A DNA stretch of 44,684 bases. Source: a virus. The notes beneath the pieces are model-generated. The model saw nothing but the letters and a program-made list of their open reading frames with translations. It ran no database searches and was not told the origin of the DNA. The DNA is taken from positions 1 to 44,684 of IMG/VR virus record IMGVR_UViG_3300023179_006577; one strand, written 5' to 3'. The translations under genes and the position numbers were made by a program. Positions 23,875 to 31,955 of this stretch are shown piece after piece (positions within the stretch are counted from its first letter, which is position 1; every line of letters begins with the position of its first letter).

Positions 23875-25863
23875 ATGATTATTACTTACTTTAGAAGTTC
23901 CTCTTATAATACGCATAGTCTTTGTGAACAACAATATTATCTTGAATATGTTCTTGGCTGGAGAGGTCCGTCTGGACAAAAAGCTGACAAAGGCACTATA
24001 TGTCATAAAGTTCTTGAAATTTTAGCTATTATAAAAAAAGCTCAACAAGATAATTTATTAGAAATAAACGATGATGTTATTGGAAAAATTAAAATATCTG
24101 ATTATAATCTTAATAAGATAATAGAAAAAGTATATAAATATTATACTGAGGCTAATAGTCATCATAAATGGGCAATAAAAGATTACAAAGATTGTCATAG
24201 TTGGGTTTACAAAGCTATAGAATTCAATAATGGTATGTTTGATCCTAGAAACAGGAACATATTATGTCCAGAGCAACATTTTGATATAGAGATTAAAAAA
24301 CCGTGGGCCCATTATAAGTATGAAACTCAGAATGGTATTATAGAAGGTAATCTAGCCCTAAAAGGCACTATAGATCTTATTACATTAGTTAATAACAATA
24401 CTATAGAAATAGTAGACTGGAAAGGATTACCAATAGAAACCAAACTACCTACGCCAAACGGTTGGACAACAATCGGAGAAATAGGAATAGGATATAATAT
24501 TTTTGATCAATACGGGAATATATGTCAAGTAGTAGGAAAATCTAAAGTAAAAACTAAAAAATGTTTCAGAGTAACTTTTGATGATACAACATCTGTTGTT
24601 TGCGATGATGAACATTTATGGAAATTATCTAATGGTGAGACAGTATCGATACAAGATTTAACTATTGGAGATACTATAAATGTAGCAAAACCATTGAAAT
24701 GCAATAAAGAAAATTTGCCTATTGATCCTTATTTATTAGGAGTCTGGTTAGGAGATGGGAGAAATAGAAATTGCGAAATAAGCGGTAATGATATCGAGAT
24801 TTTTGAAGAAATTCAAAAAAGAGGATATAAATTAGGTAAAATTAAAAATGACAAAAGATCAAAAAATAAAACTGTTACTGTATTAGATGTAACAAAAATA
24901 TTAAAATCTTTAAATTTATTAAATAATAAACATATTCCAGATATATATCTGAGATCTTCTTTTAAACAAAGATTAGATTTGCTAAGGGGTCTTATGGATA
25001 CAGATGGTAATGTAAATCAAACTAGAAAACAAGCTATTTTTACAAATTGTAATAAAAAATTATCAGATGATGTTAAACATCTACTACTGACATTAGGACA
25101 AAGACCGTGTCAATCAATAGTAAATAGAGATACTAATTTTAAAAATAATGTTAAAATATATCCTATATCTTTTCGTCCTATTGATATTAATCCTTTTTTA
25201 TTAAAAAGAAAACAACAAGCTGTTGATATTAATTGGGGAGCTGGTAGATCAAGAGTTAGAAAAGTTACTAAAATAGAAGAATCAATTATACAAAAAACTC
25301 AGTGTATTGCTGTTAATAGTCCAGATAATACATATTTGTGTACTGAAAATTTTATTCCAACACATAATACTGGCAGACGATTAGATTGGGCAACAGGAGA
25401 AGAAAAAACTCAAGAAAAATTAGAAAATGATCCGCAGTTAAGAATTTATCATTATGCTATTAGTCATCTATATCCTAATATAGATCATATTATTTTTTCT
25501 ATATATTTTATTAATGATGGTGGTCCTTTTTCTATTTGTTTTGATAAATCTGATTTGACTAAAACCGAAGATATGCTTAGGCAAAAATTTGAAATTGTAA
25601 AAAATAGTAAAAAACCAAAATTAAATAAAAGTTGGATGTGTACTAAATTGTGTCATTTTGGAAAAACAACATTCGAAAATACATCAGTTGAACCATTGAT
25701 AGAATATAGAGATAATCAAACATGCTCCAAAAATAGTTTAATGACAAAATGTGAACAAGTAAAACATGATATTGAATTATATGGAATAAATACTGTAACT
25801 AATCTATATAAACATTCTAATCATAGCATAGGTAAATACAAAGCACCGGGTAGCACAGAATAA
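23875..25863 (+). CDS. RecB/Cas4-like PD-(D/E)XK exonuclease, intein-containing
   Basis: ATG 23875 is preferred over TTG 23809, which lies within the previous gene. The exteins (residues 1-183 and 499-662) join to a ~347-aa nuclease: KGTICHKVLE (motif His), LKGTIDLI (Asp), EIVDWK/TGRRLDW (Asp-x-Lys) and PQLRIYHYAI (Q-x3-Y). This is the RecB/AddB/Cas4 nuclease family. C-terminal cysteines (MCTKLC and, further on, TCSKNSLMTKC) could bind zinc or an Fe-S cluster. It is probably a 5' or end-processing exonuclease for recombination. Residues 184-498 are an intein that splits the catalytic Asp-x-Lys motif from its following Thr-Gly. Confidence 0.8.
   Translation: MIITYFRSSSYNTHSLCEQQYYLEYVLGWRGPSGQKADKGTICHKVLEILAIIKKAQQDNLLEINDDVIGKIKISDYNLNKIIEKVYKYYTEANSHHKWAIKDYKDCHSWVYKAIEFNNGMFDPRNRNILCPEQHFDIEIKKPWAHYKYETQNGIIEGNLALKGTIDLITLVNNNTIEIVDWKGLPIETKLPTPNGWTTIGEIGIGYNIFDQYGNICQVVGKSKVKTKKCFRVTFDDTTSVVCDDEHLWKLSNGETVSIQDLTIGDTINVAKPLKCNKENLPIDPYLLGVWLGDGRNRNCEISGNDIEIFEEIQKRGYKLGKIKNDKRSKNKTVTVLDVTKILKSLNLLNNKHIPDIYLRSSFKQRLDLLRGLMDTDGNVNQTRKQAIFTNCNKKLSDDVKHLLLTLGQRPCQSIVNRDTNFKNNVKIYPISFRPIDINPFLLKRKQQAVDINWGAGRSRVRKVTKIEESIIQKTQCIAVNSPDNTYLCTENFIPTHNTGRRLDWATGEEKTQEKLENDPQLRIYHYAISHLYPNIDHIIFSIYFINDGGPFSICFDKSDLTKTEDMLRQKFEIVKNSKKPKLNKSWMCTKLCHFGKTTFENTSVEPLIEYRDNQTCSKNSLMTKCEQVKHDIELYGINTVTNLYKHSNHSIGKYKAPGSTE
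24424..25368 (+). mobile_element. exonuclease intein, class 3 type (WCT), 315 aa
   Basis: It begins with Gly184 (after VDWK) and so has no N-terminal nucleophile, and it ends PTHN498 before Thr499. The class 3 triad is present: Trp249 (DEHLW), Cys477 (TQCIAVN) and Thr496 (THN). LLGVWLGDG and LLRGLMDTDG are LAGLIDADG endonuclease motifs. It resembles the PhoH intein in end signals and +1 Thr, suggesting the two are related. Confidence 0.85.
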
Positions 25864-25869
25864 ACGAAG

Positions 25870-25898
25870 TTGACAACCATCCGCGCATCTTGTACAAT
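25870..25898 (+). promoter_or_regulatory. sigma70 consensus-like promoter before the DNA polymerase
   Basis: TTGACA (25870-25875) and TACAAT (25893-25898) lie 17 bases apart. The expected start near 25905 leaves a ~50-base leader with an AAGGAG ribosome binding site at 25942-25947. It is one of the best promoter matches in the window and separates the polymerase genes from the upstream operon. Confidence 0.75.
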
Positions 25899-25957
25899 AA
25901 TACTGTCTTGTCTCAGCAAAACCACAAGGATCTATTAAAATAAGGAGAATATAAAGT

Positions 25958-25996
25958 ATGGACGTGAAGCATAAATATGTGCCTTTACACGTCCAT
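25958..25996 (+). promoter_or_regulatory. hairpin enclosing the polymerase start codon
   Basis: ATGGACGTG (25958-25966) pairs perfectly with CACGTCCAT (25988-25996) around a 21-nt loop. The stem locks up the ATG and pairs it with the codons for the PHP His-x-His motif. It could be a translational operator, comparable in position to the hairpin through which T4 gp43 represses its own mRNA, or the 5' stem of a recoding signal with the site at 25997. Confidence 0.6.
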
Positions 25997-27278
25997 TCTT
26001 AGCGAATCTCACTATTCGCTCTTGGATGGACTTAGTAAACCTAGTCAAATCGCAGAAAGATGCTCAAACATAGGAGTATCTTCTTGTGCATTAACTGATC
26101 ACGGTTCTATATCTGGAACTGTGCAATTTTATCAGGCTATGAAAGCCAAGAATATAAAACCTATTTTAGGTTGTGAAATTTATATTTGCAATCAAGATAG
26201 TCATATCAAAACTAAAGAAAATAGCGATCTAAGTCATTTTTTATTATTAGCAAAAAATTACGACGGATGGAAAACTCTTATCAGAATAATTTCTGAATCA
26301 AATAACGAAAAGAATTTTTACCATAAGCCAAGATTAGATTTTTCTAAATTAGAATCATTATTAGATAATAATATTATAGGATACTGTGGTCATCTTGGAT
26401 CATCCTTAGCAGACTTAATATGTTCATCAAAAGAATCAGTAGATAAGATTGGTACAGAATTTATAGCTAAAATGAAGAGTTTATTTGGTTCTGATAATTT
26501 CTTTTTAGAAGCTCAATTAATGGATCAAGAATTTACTCCATTACAAAAAGAGATGACAGAACACATAAGAAGATTAGGTTCCCTAACTAATACTAAAGTA
26601 ATATGTACTCCTGATGCTCACTATTGCAGCAAAGAAGACGCTATTGATCAAAGAATATTATTATGTAATAATCTTAAAACAACTCTTGTAGATATTAATA
26701 AAAAACTCATTAATGATCAAGATGTGCCAATGAGTTGTTTTTTTAAATCCGATAATTTTCATATACTTAGTCCTGAAGAAATGATAGAAATTCATAAAGA
26801 AGAGGAAATAGAAAATACAAACTATGTAAATTCTTTAGTAGAAGAATACGACATTCTACATAAACCATTATTACCAGAATTCCAATGTCCTAATAATTAT
26901 AATCCTGATGAATATCTTAGACAATTATGTAGAAATGGATGGAAACAAAAAATAGAAAAAAAAATTCCTAAAGAAAATCATCAAATATATATTAATCGAA
27001 TCAAACATGAATTAGAAGTTTTGCAAGAAGCTGGACTGAGTAGCTATTTTTTGATAGTCCATGATATTGTAAAATATGTAAAAAATCAAAACTGGTTAGC
27101 CGGATGTGGAAGAGGGAGTGCTGCTGGGTGTTTGGTCTCTTATTTAATAGATATTACAGATATAGATCCAATCAAATATAATTTATTATTTGAAAGATTT
27201 TATTCAACTGGTAGAAATATTTCTGAACAGATATCTTTTCCAGAATTTCCCATCAAGGATTTTAATTCTAGTGTATAG
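25958..27278 (+). CDS. DNA polymerase III alpha, fragment 1 (PHP domain and palm N-part)
   Basis: ATG 25958 with AAGGAG upstream reads MDVKHKYVPLHVHS, containing the PHP His-x-His (H11, H13), then TAG. The +1 frame continues SHYSLLDGLSKPSQIAERC, exactly the expected PHP continuation, so expression needs recoding (see 25997-26020). Without it, ATG 25977 would give a protein lacking the first metal motif. Further PHP blocks are LTDHGSISG, ILGCEIYI and CTPDAHYCS. The palm phosphate-binding motif GCGRGSAAG follows, then LLFERFYSTGRN. The fragment stops after PIKDFNSSV, before the catalytic aspartates. With a 10-nt hop it is 436 aa. Confidence 0.75.
25997..26020 (+). promoter_or_regulatory. candidate translational bypass/recoding site with 3' hairpin
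   Basis: Codon TCT (25997-25999) is followed at once by TAG (26000-26002). A second TCT lies at 26007-26009 in the frame that carries the rest of the polymerase. AGCGAAT (26001-26007) and ATTCGCT (26014-26020) form a perfect 7-bp stem with a 6-nt loop beginning in the stop codon. A 10-nt hop from TCT to TCT restores the PHP sequence. A +1 slip, or a template-switch insertion that killed the frame, are the alternatives. Confidence 0.5.
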
Positions 27279-27300
27279 ATATTATAATAAGGGAAGTAAT

Positions 27301-28119
27301 ATGAAAGCACAAAAAAATGACTATCATTTAAAACAGTTTTATAATTTAACCATATTAGATTTGCAATCCGATAAAAATAATCACACGGTAGCAATATGTA
27401 GATGCTCTTGTGGTAATATTTGTCAAAAAAAATTATCAATGATTAAGATAGGACATATAAAAAGTTGTGGATGTTTAGGAAAAGCCACAAGATTTACAAA
27501 AAATAGTAAACATAGACTATTAAATGATTTTAGTAAAGATAGTCCTATATCAAATTATTGGGCTGGTTTTTTATTTGGAGATGGAAATATAGATGATAGT
27601 AATAAATTACAAATTTGTCTTGGCTTGGAGTCCTTAGATCATTTAAAAAAATTTTCTTATTTCTTATTGGATAAAGATATTGTTAAAGTTTATTCCGATA
27701 GATGTCAATTTCAGATAACAAGCGACGTTATTGCAAACAATCTTAAAAAATTCGGTATTGTTCCTAGAAAAACATATAATAGTCATTTAATTCTACCTAA
27801 ATCAAAAAAACTACATAGTCATTTTTTACGAGGCTACTTAGATGCAGATGGTTGGATAAGTATTAAAAAAACAAAAAAGTCAAAAAAAATATATGAATCT
27901 TATAGTATAGGATTTTGCTCGTATCTTAAAACAAATCTTGATATTGTTGCACAGTCTATATCGGCATCCAAAACAGAATGCAGAAAAATAAAAAATAGAA
28001 ATCTTTATGAATTAAAATATGATAGTAAAAAAGATATTAATATAGTAATTAATTATTTATTTGATAAAACAATATATCTGGAGCACAAATGGGAAAAAAT
28101 TCAACACTTAATAAAGTAA
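27301..28119 (+). CDS. LAGLIDADG homing endonuclease splitting the polymerase gene
   Basis: ATG 27301 has AAGGGA seven bases upstream. Residues ~30-60 form a Cys-rich module (CRCSCGNICQ ... KSCGCL) common as a DNA-binding zinc element in phage homing nucleases. Residues ~85-200 hold two LAGLIDADG motifs (WAGFLFGDGNI and LRGYLDADGWI). The reading frame overlaps the start of polymerase fragment 2 by 31 bases, so it is a free-standing or formerly intron-borne endonuclease lodged between two exon-like parts. It would cut an uninterrupted polymerase gene and spread by repair. Confidence 0.8.
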   Translation: MKAQKNDYHLKQFYNLTILDLQSDKNNHTVAICRCSCGNICQKKLSMIKIGHIKSCGCLGKATRFTKNSKHRLLNDFSKDSPISNYWAGFLFGDGNIDDSNKLQICLGLESLDHLKKFSYFLLDKDIVKVYSDRCQFQITSDVIANNLKKFGIVPRKTYNSHLILPKSKKLHSHFLRGYLDADGWISIKKTKKSKKIYESYSIGFCSYLKTNLDIVAQSISASKTECRKIKNRNLYELKYDSKKDINIVINYLFDKTIYLEHKWEKIQHLIK

Positions 28120-28970
28120 TATCTTTACTAGGATCAAATTATATAAAATCTAGATTAGATACTATACTAGATAATAATTTTCTAGAGCAAGAGACTAAAA
28201 TTATATTAAAAATGCAAACGGGTATAGAATATTATAAGTATATTATAAAAAATAAAAAAATAGATAGAAATAATACTATAAATAGTTATATTATGTGGAT
28301 ATATGATATTGTTGACAGACTAGACTTATCAAAACCGGTAAACTTTATACCATCCAGAATTTCTATGCCAGATATTGATGTTGACGTACCTATAAATAAA
28401 AGAGAAAATGTTATTAATTACATTAAAAATAAATATGGTCATTCAAAAGTATCACAGATGATTACATTTAATACCATGAAAGGACGCGGAGCCCTTAAAG
28501 AAGTATTAAGAGTATATGGAAATATAAGTTTCGAAGAAATGAACAGGATTACAAAATTTATTCCAGATGAAGCTAAAATAGCAGATGAGCTACAGGAAAT
28601 GAAAGAAGATACAGGAGAAGCTTCTATCATAAAATGGGCTTTAGAGAATAAATCAGAGCAATTAAAAGAATGGTGTTATCTGAATGAAGATAATTCTTTG
28701 TCAGGCCCTCTTGCAAAAAGATTTGAACAGGCTATTAGATTAGAAGGAACAAAAACTCATCAGTCAAAACACGCTGCTGGGGTAGTTATTAGTAGCACAG
28801 ATTTGAATCTTGTATGTCCAACAATTTATGATAATAAAAATAAGCAAACAATAGCTGGTATGGAAATGCAAGATTTAGAAAGTATTGGAGTAATTAAATT
28901 TGATATTCTAGGAATTGCTATGTTGGATAAAATAATGACAATATCAGATATTCTTAAAAATGGAGAATAA
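28089..28970 (+). CDS. DNA polymerase III alpha, fragment 2 (catalytic palm)
   Basis: ATG 28089 follows GGAG within the endonuclease gene. The N-terminal ~90 residues (LLGSNYIKSRLDTILDNN and a helical stretch) seem to continue the insertion that follows FERF in fragment 1. SMPDIDVDV at 92-100 gives catalytic Asp95 and Asp97, matching E. coli DnaE D401/D403, and IKFDILG gives Asp272 (D555). SQMITFNTM and SKHAAGVVIS are other palm blocks. The entire catalytic triad is on this 293-aa piece. It stops at LKNGE, just before the finger domain, so it must assemble with fragments 1 and 3. Confidence 0.85.
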   Translation: MGKNSTLNKVISLLGSNYIKSRLDTILDNNFLEQETKIILKMQTGIEYYKYIIKNKKIDRNNTINSYIMWIYDIVDRLDLSKPVNFIPSRISMPDIDVDVPINKRENVINYIKNKYGHSKVSQMITFNTMKGRGALKEVLRVYGNISFEEMNRITKFIPDEAKIADELQEMKEDTGEASIIKWALENKSEQLKEWCYLNEDNSLSGPLAKRFEQAIRLEGTKTHQSKHAAGVVISSTDLNLVCPTIYDNKNKQTIAGMEMQDLESIGVIKFDILGIAMLDKIMTISDILKNGE

Positions 28971-28971
28971 A

Positions 28972-29154
28972 ATGGAAAAAGAATTTAGCTCGGTACAGAA
29001 CGGAGAAAAATTTCTAGTAAATGGTACAGAGTATGTGAAAGTTCAAGAAACTAGAATTAGTTGTTGCAAAAGCATAAATGCTCAGTCTTCAACGAATCCT
29101 AATCAAAAAACATATTTCCCAGCAAACACAATGGTGACAACAAATAATGGCTAA
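28972..29154 (+). CDS. hypothetical protein, 60 aa
   Basis: ATG 28972 is preferred to 28960 because GGAG (28962-28965) is correctly spaced before it. The small protein has EFSSVQNGEKFLVNGTEYVK, a likely beta-sheet fold, and two adjacent Cys (SCCKS). It overlaps the exonuclease start by 8 bases. The function is unknown; it is embedded in the polymerase locus. Confidence 0.55.
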   Translation: MEKEFSSVQNGEKFLVNGTEYVKVQETRISCCKSINAQSSTNPNQKTYFPANTMVTTNNG

Positions 29155-29845
29155 TTTTCAAAAACTGTGCATATTTGACTTTGAAACAGACGGTAGTAAT
29201 CCTGAAGTTTGTAGTCCAGTACAAATAGCAGCTGTAATAGTTGATCCAAAAAAACTAGAAATTATTAAAGATTCAGAATTTAATATTACTTTAAAACCAT
29301 CTATTCTTGAAGAAAAACCAGAATATTCTTATGAAGATTCTGATGTTTTAGATTTTCATGCTAAAGTAAAAGGGTGTGATAAATCTAAAATATTAGCCGA
29401 TTGGCACACATATCAAAAACAAGAACATGGATGGAAAATGTTTGTATCGTATCTAGAAATGTATCACACTAGATCGGAAAGAAAATCTTGTTTTTCAGCA
29501 CCGATTGCGGCAGGCTATAATATAAATAGATTTGATTTACCTATTGTAGATAAACTTAGTAAAAAATATAAAACAGTGAATAAAGAAGGTAAAAATAATC
29601 TTTTTTATCCCAGAGATGTTTTAGATTTAATGAATGTTGTATTTTATTGGTTTGAGGGTAATAATGAATTAAAAAATTATACTCTTGATAATCTTAGAGA
29701 TTATTTTGGTATTGACAAAGAAGGGGCTCATGATGCTTTAAAAGATGTTAGAGATACTGCCGAAATATTAATTAGATTCATGAAATTATACAGAAATCTA
29801 TCTGAAAAAGTCAAATTCAAAAACTCTTTTAAACAAAATGTCTGA
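29147..29845 (+). CDS. DnaQ-like DEDDh 3'-5' exonuclease (proofreading subunit candidate)
   Basis: The exonuclease motifs are complete: FDFETDG (D11, E13), AGYNINRFDLP (D130) and HDALKDVRDTA (H195 and D200, spacing of DEDDh enzymes). Length (232 aa) fits an epsilon-type subunit. It lies between the second and third polymerase fragments and overlaps the latter by 8 bases, so its product probably joins the split polymerase as the proofreader. It also contains an insertion-like middle (residues ~70-115). Confidence 0.85.
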   Translation: MANFQKLCIFDFETDGSNPEVCSPVQIAAVIVDPKKLEIIKDSEFNITLKPSILEEKPEYSYEDSDVLDFHAKVKGCDKSKILADWHTYQKQEHGWKMFVSYLEMYHTRSERKSCFSAPIAAGYNINRFDLPIVDKLSKKYKTVNKEGKNNLFYPRDVLDLMNVVFYWFEGNNELKNYTLDNLRDYFGIDKEGAHDALKDVRDTAEILIRFMKLYRNLSEKVKFKNSFKQNV

Positions 29846-31460
29846 ATATTATACTTTTGATTGTGGTTGTAAATTTCCAATTATTAATAAGGAACAAAAT
29901 TCTTTTCCTTCTATTTTATTTAATCCGACGGTAGATGAAATAAATTTTGAATGCAAAAGAACTTGGGATATGGTTGGAGATGGAAATACTAAAGGTTGTT
30001 TTCAGTTGGAATCTAGACTAGGCCAAATGATGGCTAAAAAATTAAAGCCTGAAAATATAGAACAATTATCTGCTCTTATTAGTATTATGAGGCCGGGATC
30101 TTTAGAAGCTTTTAGAGATGGTAAAAGCGTTAGTAACCATTATATAGATAAAAAAAATAAACAAGAAGGAATAGATTATTTTCATCCTTGTTTAGAAACA
30201 ATATTAAAATCTACATACGGTGAAATGATTTACCAGGAACAAGCTATGGATATTACCAAAGTTGTTGCTGGTTTTAATTTACAGGAAGCAGATATGTTGC
30301 GTAAAGCTATTGGCAAGAAAAAACCAGAAGAAATGGCAAAAGTTAAACAAAAATTTTTGGAAGGAGCTAAGAAACAAAAAATTGTTAATGAAGAACAAGC
30401 AGAAGAAATTTTTGGTTGGATAGAAAAAAGTCAAAGATATTCTTTTAACAAGTCTCACGCTGTATCTTATGCTATTAATGCTTTCTTATCTGCTTATTCT
30501 AAGGCTCATTTTCCTAAGATATTTTTTGCATCATATTTAAGATTTGCTAAAGATAAAATTGATCCGCAACAAGAAATAAAAGAATTGGTTCGTAACGCTA
30601 TCGAGATGGATATTGATGTTTGTATCCCAGATTTTAGAAATTTAAATGAGTTATTCATATTAAAAAATAAAAAAATATATTTCGGATTAACAGACATAAA
30701 AGGAGTTGGTGGTTCAGTATTCAATAAAATAACACAATTATCTGAAAACTTAGATATCAATAATCTATCTTGGTTAGAAATGTTAACTAAAATTCTATTA
30801 AATATAACATCTACAGCTTCTAAAGCATTAATTTCTGCTGGAGCATTTGACTATTTTAAGAAAAATAGAACAGAGATGTTATTTGAGTATGAGTTATTAT
30901 GTAATTTAACTCAAAAAGAATTAGAACAATTTTGTAATTTACTAGTAGCAAAAGATAGTTTAAAAATTAATTTATTAAGATTATTAGAATTAGGAAAAGT
31001 TACTAAAAAAAGAAAAGATGTTTTAAATAATCTTATTAATTTGATAGATAATCCACCCTATTCATTAATTGATAAAATAGAATGGCTATCTGATTCAGAA
31101 AATAGTTTATTAGGCGTATCCCTAACATGTTCAAAATTAGATACTTATGATATTGAAATGACAAACCATAACTGTAAAACTTTTAAAACATCATATCAAA
31201 AAGATAATATTATTATTGCTGGACAAATTAGTAATATTAATTTTGTAACAACTAAAAAAGGTAAAAATCCTGGTCAAGAAATGGCATTTATTTCTATAGA
31301 GGATCAAACTGGACTATTAGACAGTGTAGTATTTTTTCCAGAACAATTATCTAAATATAGAAATTATTTATATAATGATAATATTTTAATTTTTGTTGGC
31401 TCAAAAAGCAAATCAAAAGACGGTCTGATAGTTGATAAATGTTTTGTACCATCGTCTTGA
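29838..31460 (+). CDS. DNA polymerase III alpha, fragment 3 (fingers, HhH, OB fold)
   Basis: The N-terminal ~50 residues include a Cys-rich start (FDCGCKFPI). DnaE homology resumes at GNTKGCFQLES (~49-59), followed by LISIMRPGSLEA, YQEQAMDITKVVAGF, MLRKAIGKKKPEEM and FNKSHAVSYA, the finger elements that grip incoming dNTP. YFGLTDIKGVGG resembles the helix-hairpin-helix region, and IIIAGQISNINFVTTKKGKN ... ISIEDQTG is an OB fold near residues 455-500. It has no catalytic aspartate of its own. A strong promoter overlaps its stop codon. Confidence 0.85.
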   Translation: MSEYYTFDCGCKFPIINKEQNSFPSILFNPTVDEINFECKRTWDMVGDGNTKGCFQLESRLGQMMAKKLKPENIEQLSALISIMRPGSLEAFRDGKSVSNHYIDKKNKQEGIDYFHPCLETILKSTYGEMIYQEQAMDITKVVAGFNLQEADMLRKAIGKKKPEEMAKVKQKFLEGAKKQKIVNEEQAEEIFGWIEKSQRYSFNKSHAVSYAINAFLSAYSKAHFPKIFFASYLRFAKDKIDPQQEIKELVRNAIEMDIDVCIPDFRNLNELFILKNKKIYFGLTDIKGVGGSVFNKITQLSENLDINNLSWLEMLTKILLNITSTASKALISAGAFDYFKKNRTEMLFEYELLCNLTQKELEQFCNLLVAKDSLKINLLRLLELGKVTKKRKDVLNNLINLIDNPPYSLIDKIEWLSDSENSLLGVSLTCSKLDTYDIEMTNHNCKTFKTSYQKDNIIIAGQISNINFVTTKKGKNPGQEMAFISIEDQTGLLDSVVFFPEQLSKYRNYLYNDNILIFVGSKSKSKDGLIVDKCFVPSS

Positions 31461-31484
31461 CACCTAGGATCAGCCTGTTATAAT
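31457..31484 (+). promoter_or_regulatory. sigma70 promoter with extended -10 before ssb
   Basis: TTGACA (31457-31462) and TATAAT (31479-31484) are 16 bases apart. The -10 is preceded by TGT, making an extended -10 element. The -35 box overlaps the polymerase stop codon. It would give abundant, separate transcription of the SSB gene, closed by the terminator at 31931. Confidence 0.8.
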
Positions 31485-31530
31485 ACAGTGTCGTGGGTTT
31501 TATTTTTCTTGTTAATGGAGATTATTGAAT

Positions 31531-31905
31531 ATGAATATTACATTGCTTCGTGGTAATTTGGTACGAGATCCAGAGCTAAGAGTGGTTAATGCTGGAGGTA
31601 AACAAACATCGGTGATAAATTTTACCGTTGCTGTTTCTAAGGATTATACTAAGGCAAACGGAGAAAAGGATAAGATTGCTTCTTTTATTAACTGCGAAGC
31701 TTGGGATAGTGGAGCTGAGATGATAGCAGAATCTTTCAAGAAAGGTGATTCTGTAATGATTGAAGGATCTCTCAGGAACGATACTTGGGAGAAGGACGGT
31801 GTTAAGCATAGTAGTCTAAAAGTGAGAGTTAATAACTTTTCTAAGATTACTAAGCTATCTAGATCGCCAAGTAAGTCAGAAAATCAGGAACAAGTAGCTT
31901 TCTGA
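31531..31905 (+). CDS. ssb: single-stranded DNA-binding protein
   Basis: ATG 31531 (GGAG 10 bases upstream) is preferred to TTG 31525. The OB fold is clear: ITLLRGNLVRDPELR, VINFTVAVSK, SFINCEAWD, KGDSVMIEGSL and SLKVRVNNF. It coats ssDNA at the fork and in recombination. The C-terminal tail is short and lacks the classical acidic DDDIPF end, finishing QEQVAF. It has its own promoter and terminator, as expected for a stoichiometric protein. Its codon usage is slightly richer in GC than its neighbours. Confidence 0.9.
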   Translation: MNITLLRGNLVRDPELRVVNAGGKQTSVINFTVAVSKDYTKANGEKDKIASFINCEAWDSGAEMIAESFKKGDSVMIEGSLRNDTWEKDGVKHSSLKVRVNNFSKITKLSRSPSKSENQEQVAF

Positions 31906-31930
31906 TTTAACTGTTTAATACTTTAAAATT

Positions 31931-31955
31931 TGGGGGCGTTATGCCCCCATTTTTT
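31931..31955 (+). terminator. intrinsic terminator after ssb
   Basis: TGGGGGC (31931-31937) and GCCCCCA (31943-31949) form a 7-bp stem with a GTTAT loop, followed by six T residues (31950-31955). It is the clearest Rho-independent terminator in the window and separates replication genes from the second glycan cluster. Confidence 0.92.

Noticed and set aside
25977-26009. ATG 25977 as the natural polymerase start
   Set aside because: It would lose the His-x-His motif plainly encoded upstream, and no ribosome binding site precedes it. It remains a possible secondary start.
27190-27300. N-terminal extension of the endonuclease ORF
   Set aside because: It only translates polymerase fragment 1 in another frame; ATG 27301 has a good ribosome binding site.
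27279-28088. Group I intron in the polymerase gene
   Set aside because: Fragments 1 and 2 are in the same frame and the endonuclease location would suit an intron, but fragment 2 has its own ATG with GGAG and the endonuclease frame runs into it. I could not identify convincing P/Q/R/S pairings by eye, so a split gene is preferred; RNA data could reverse this.
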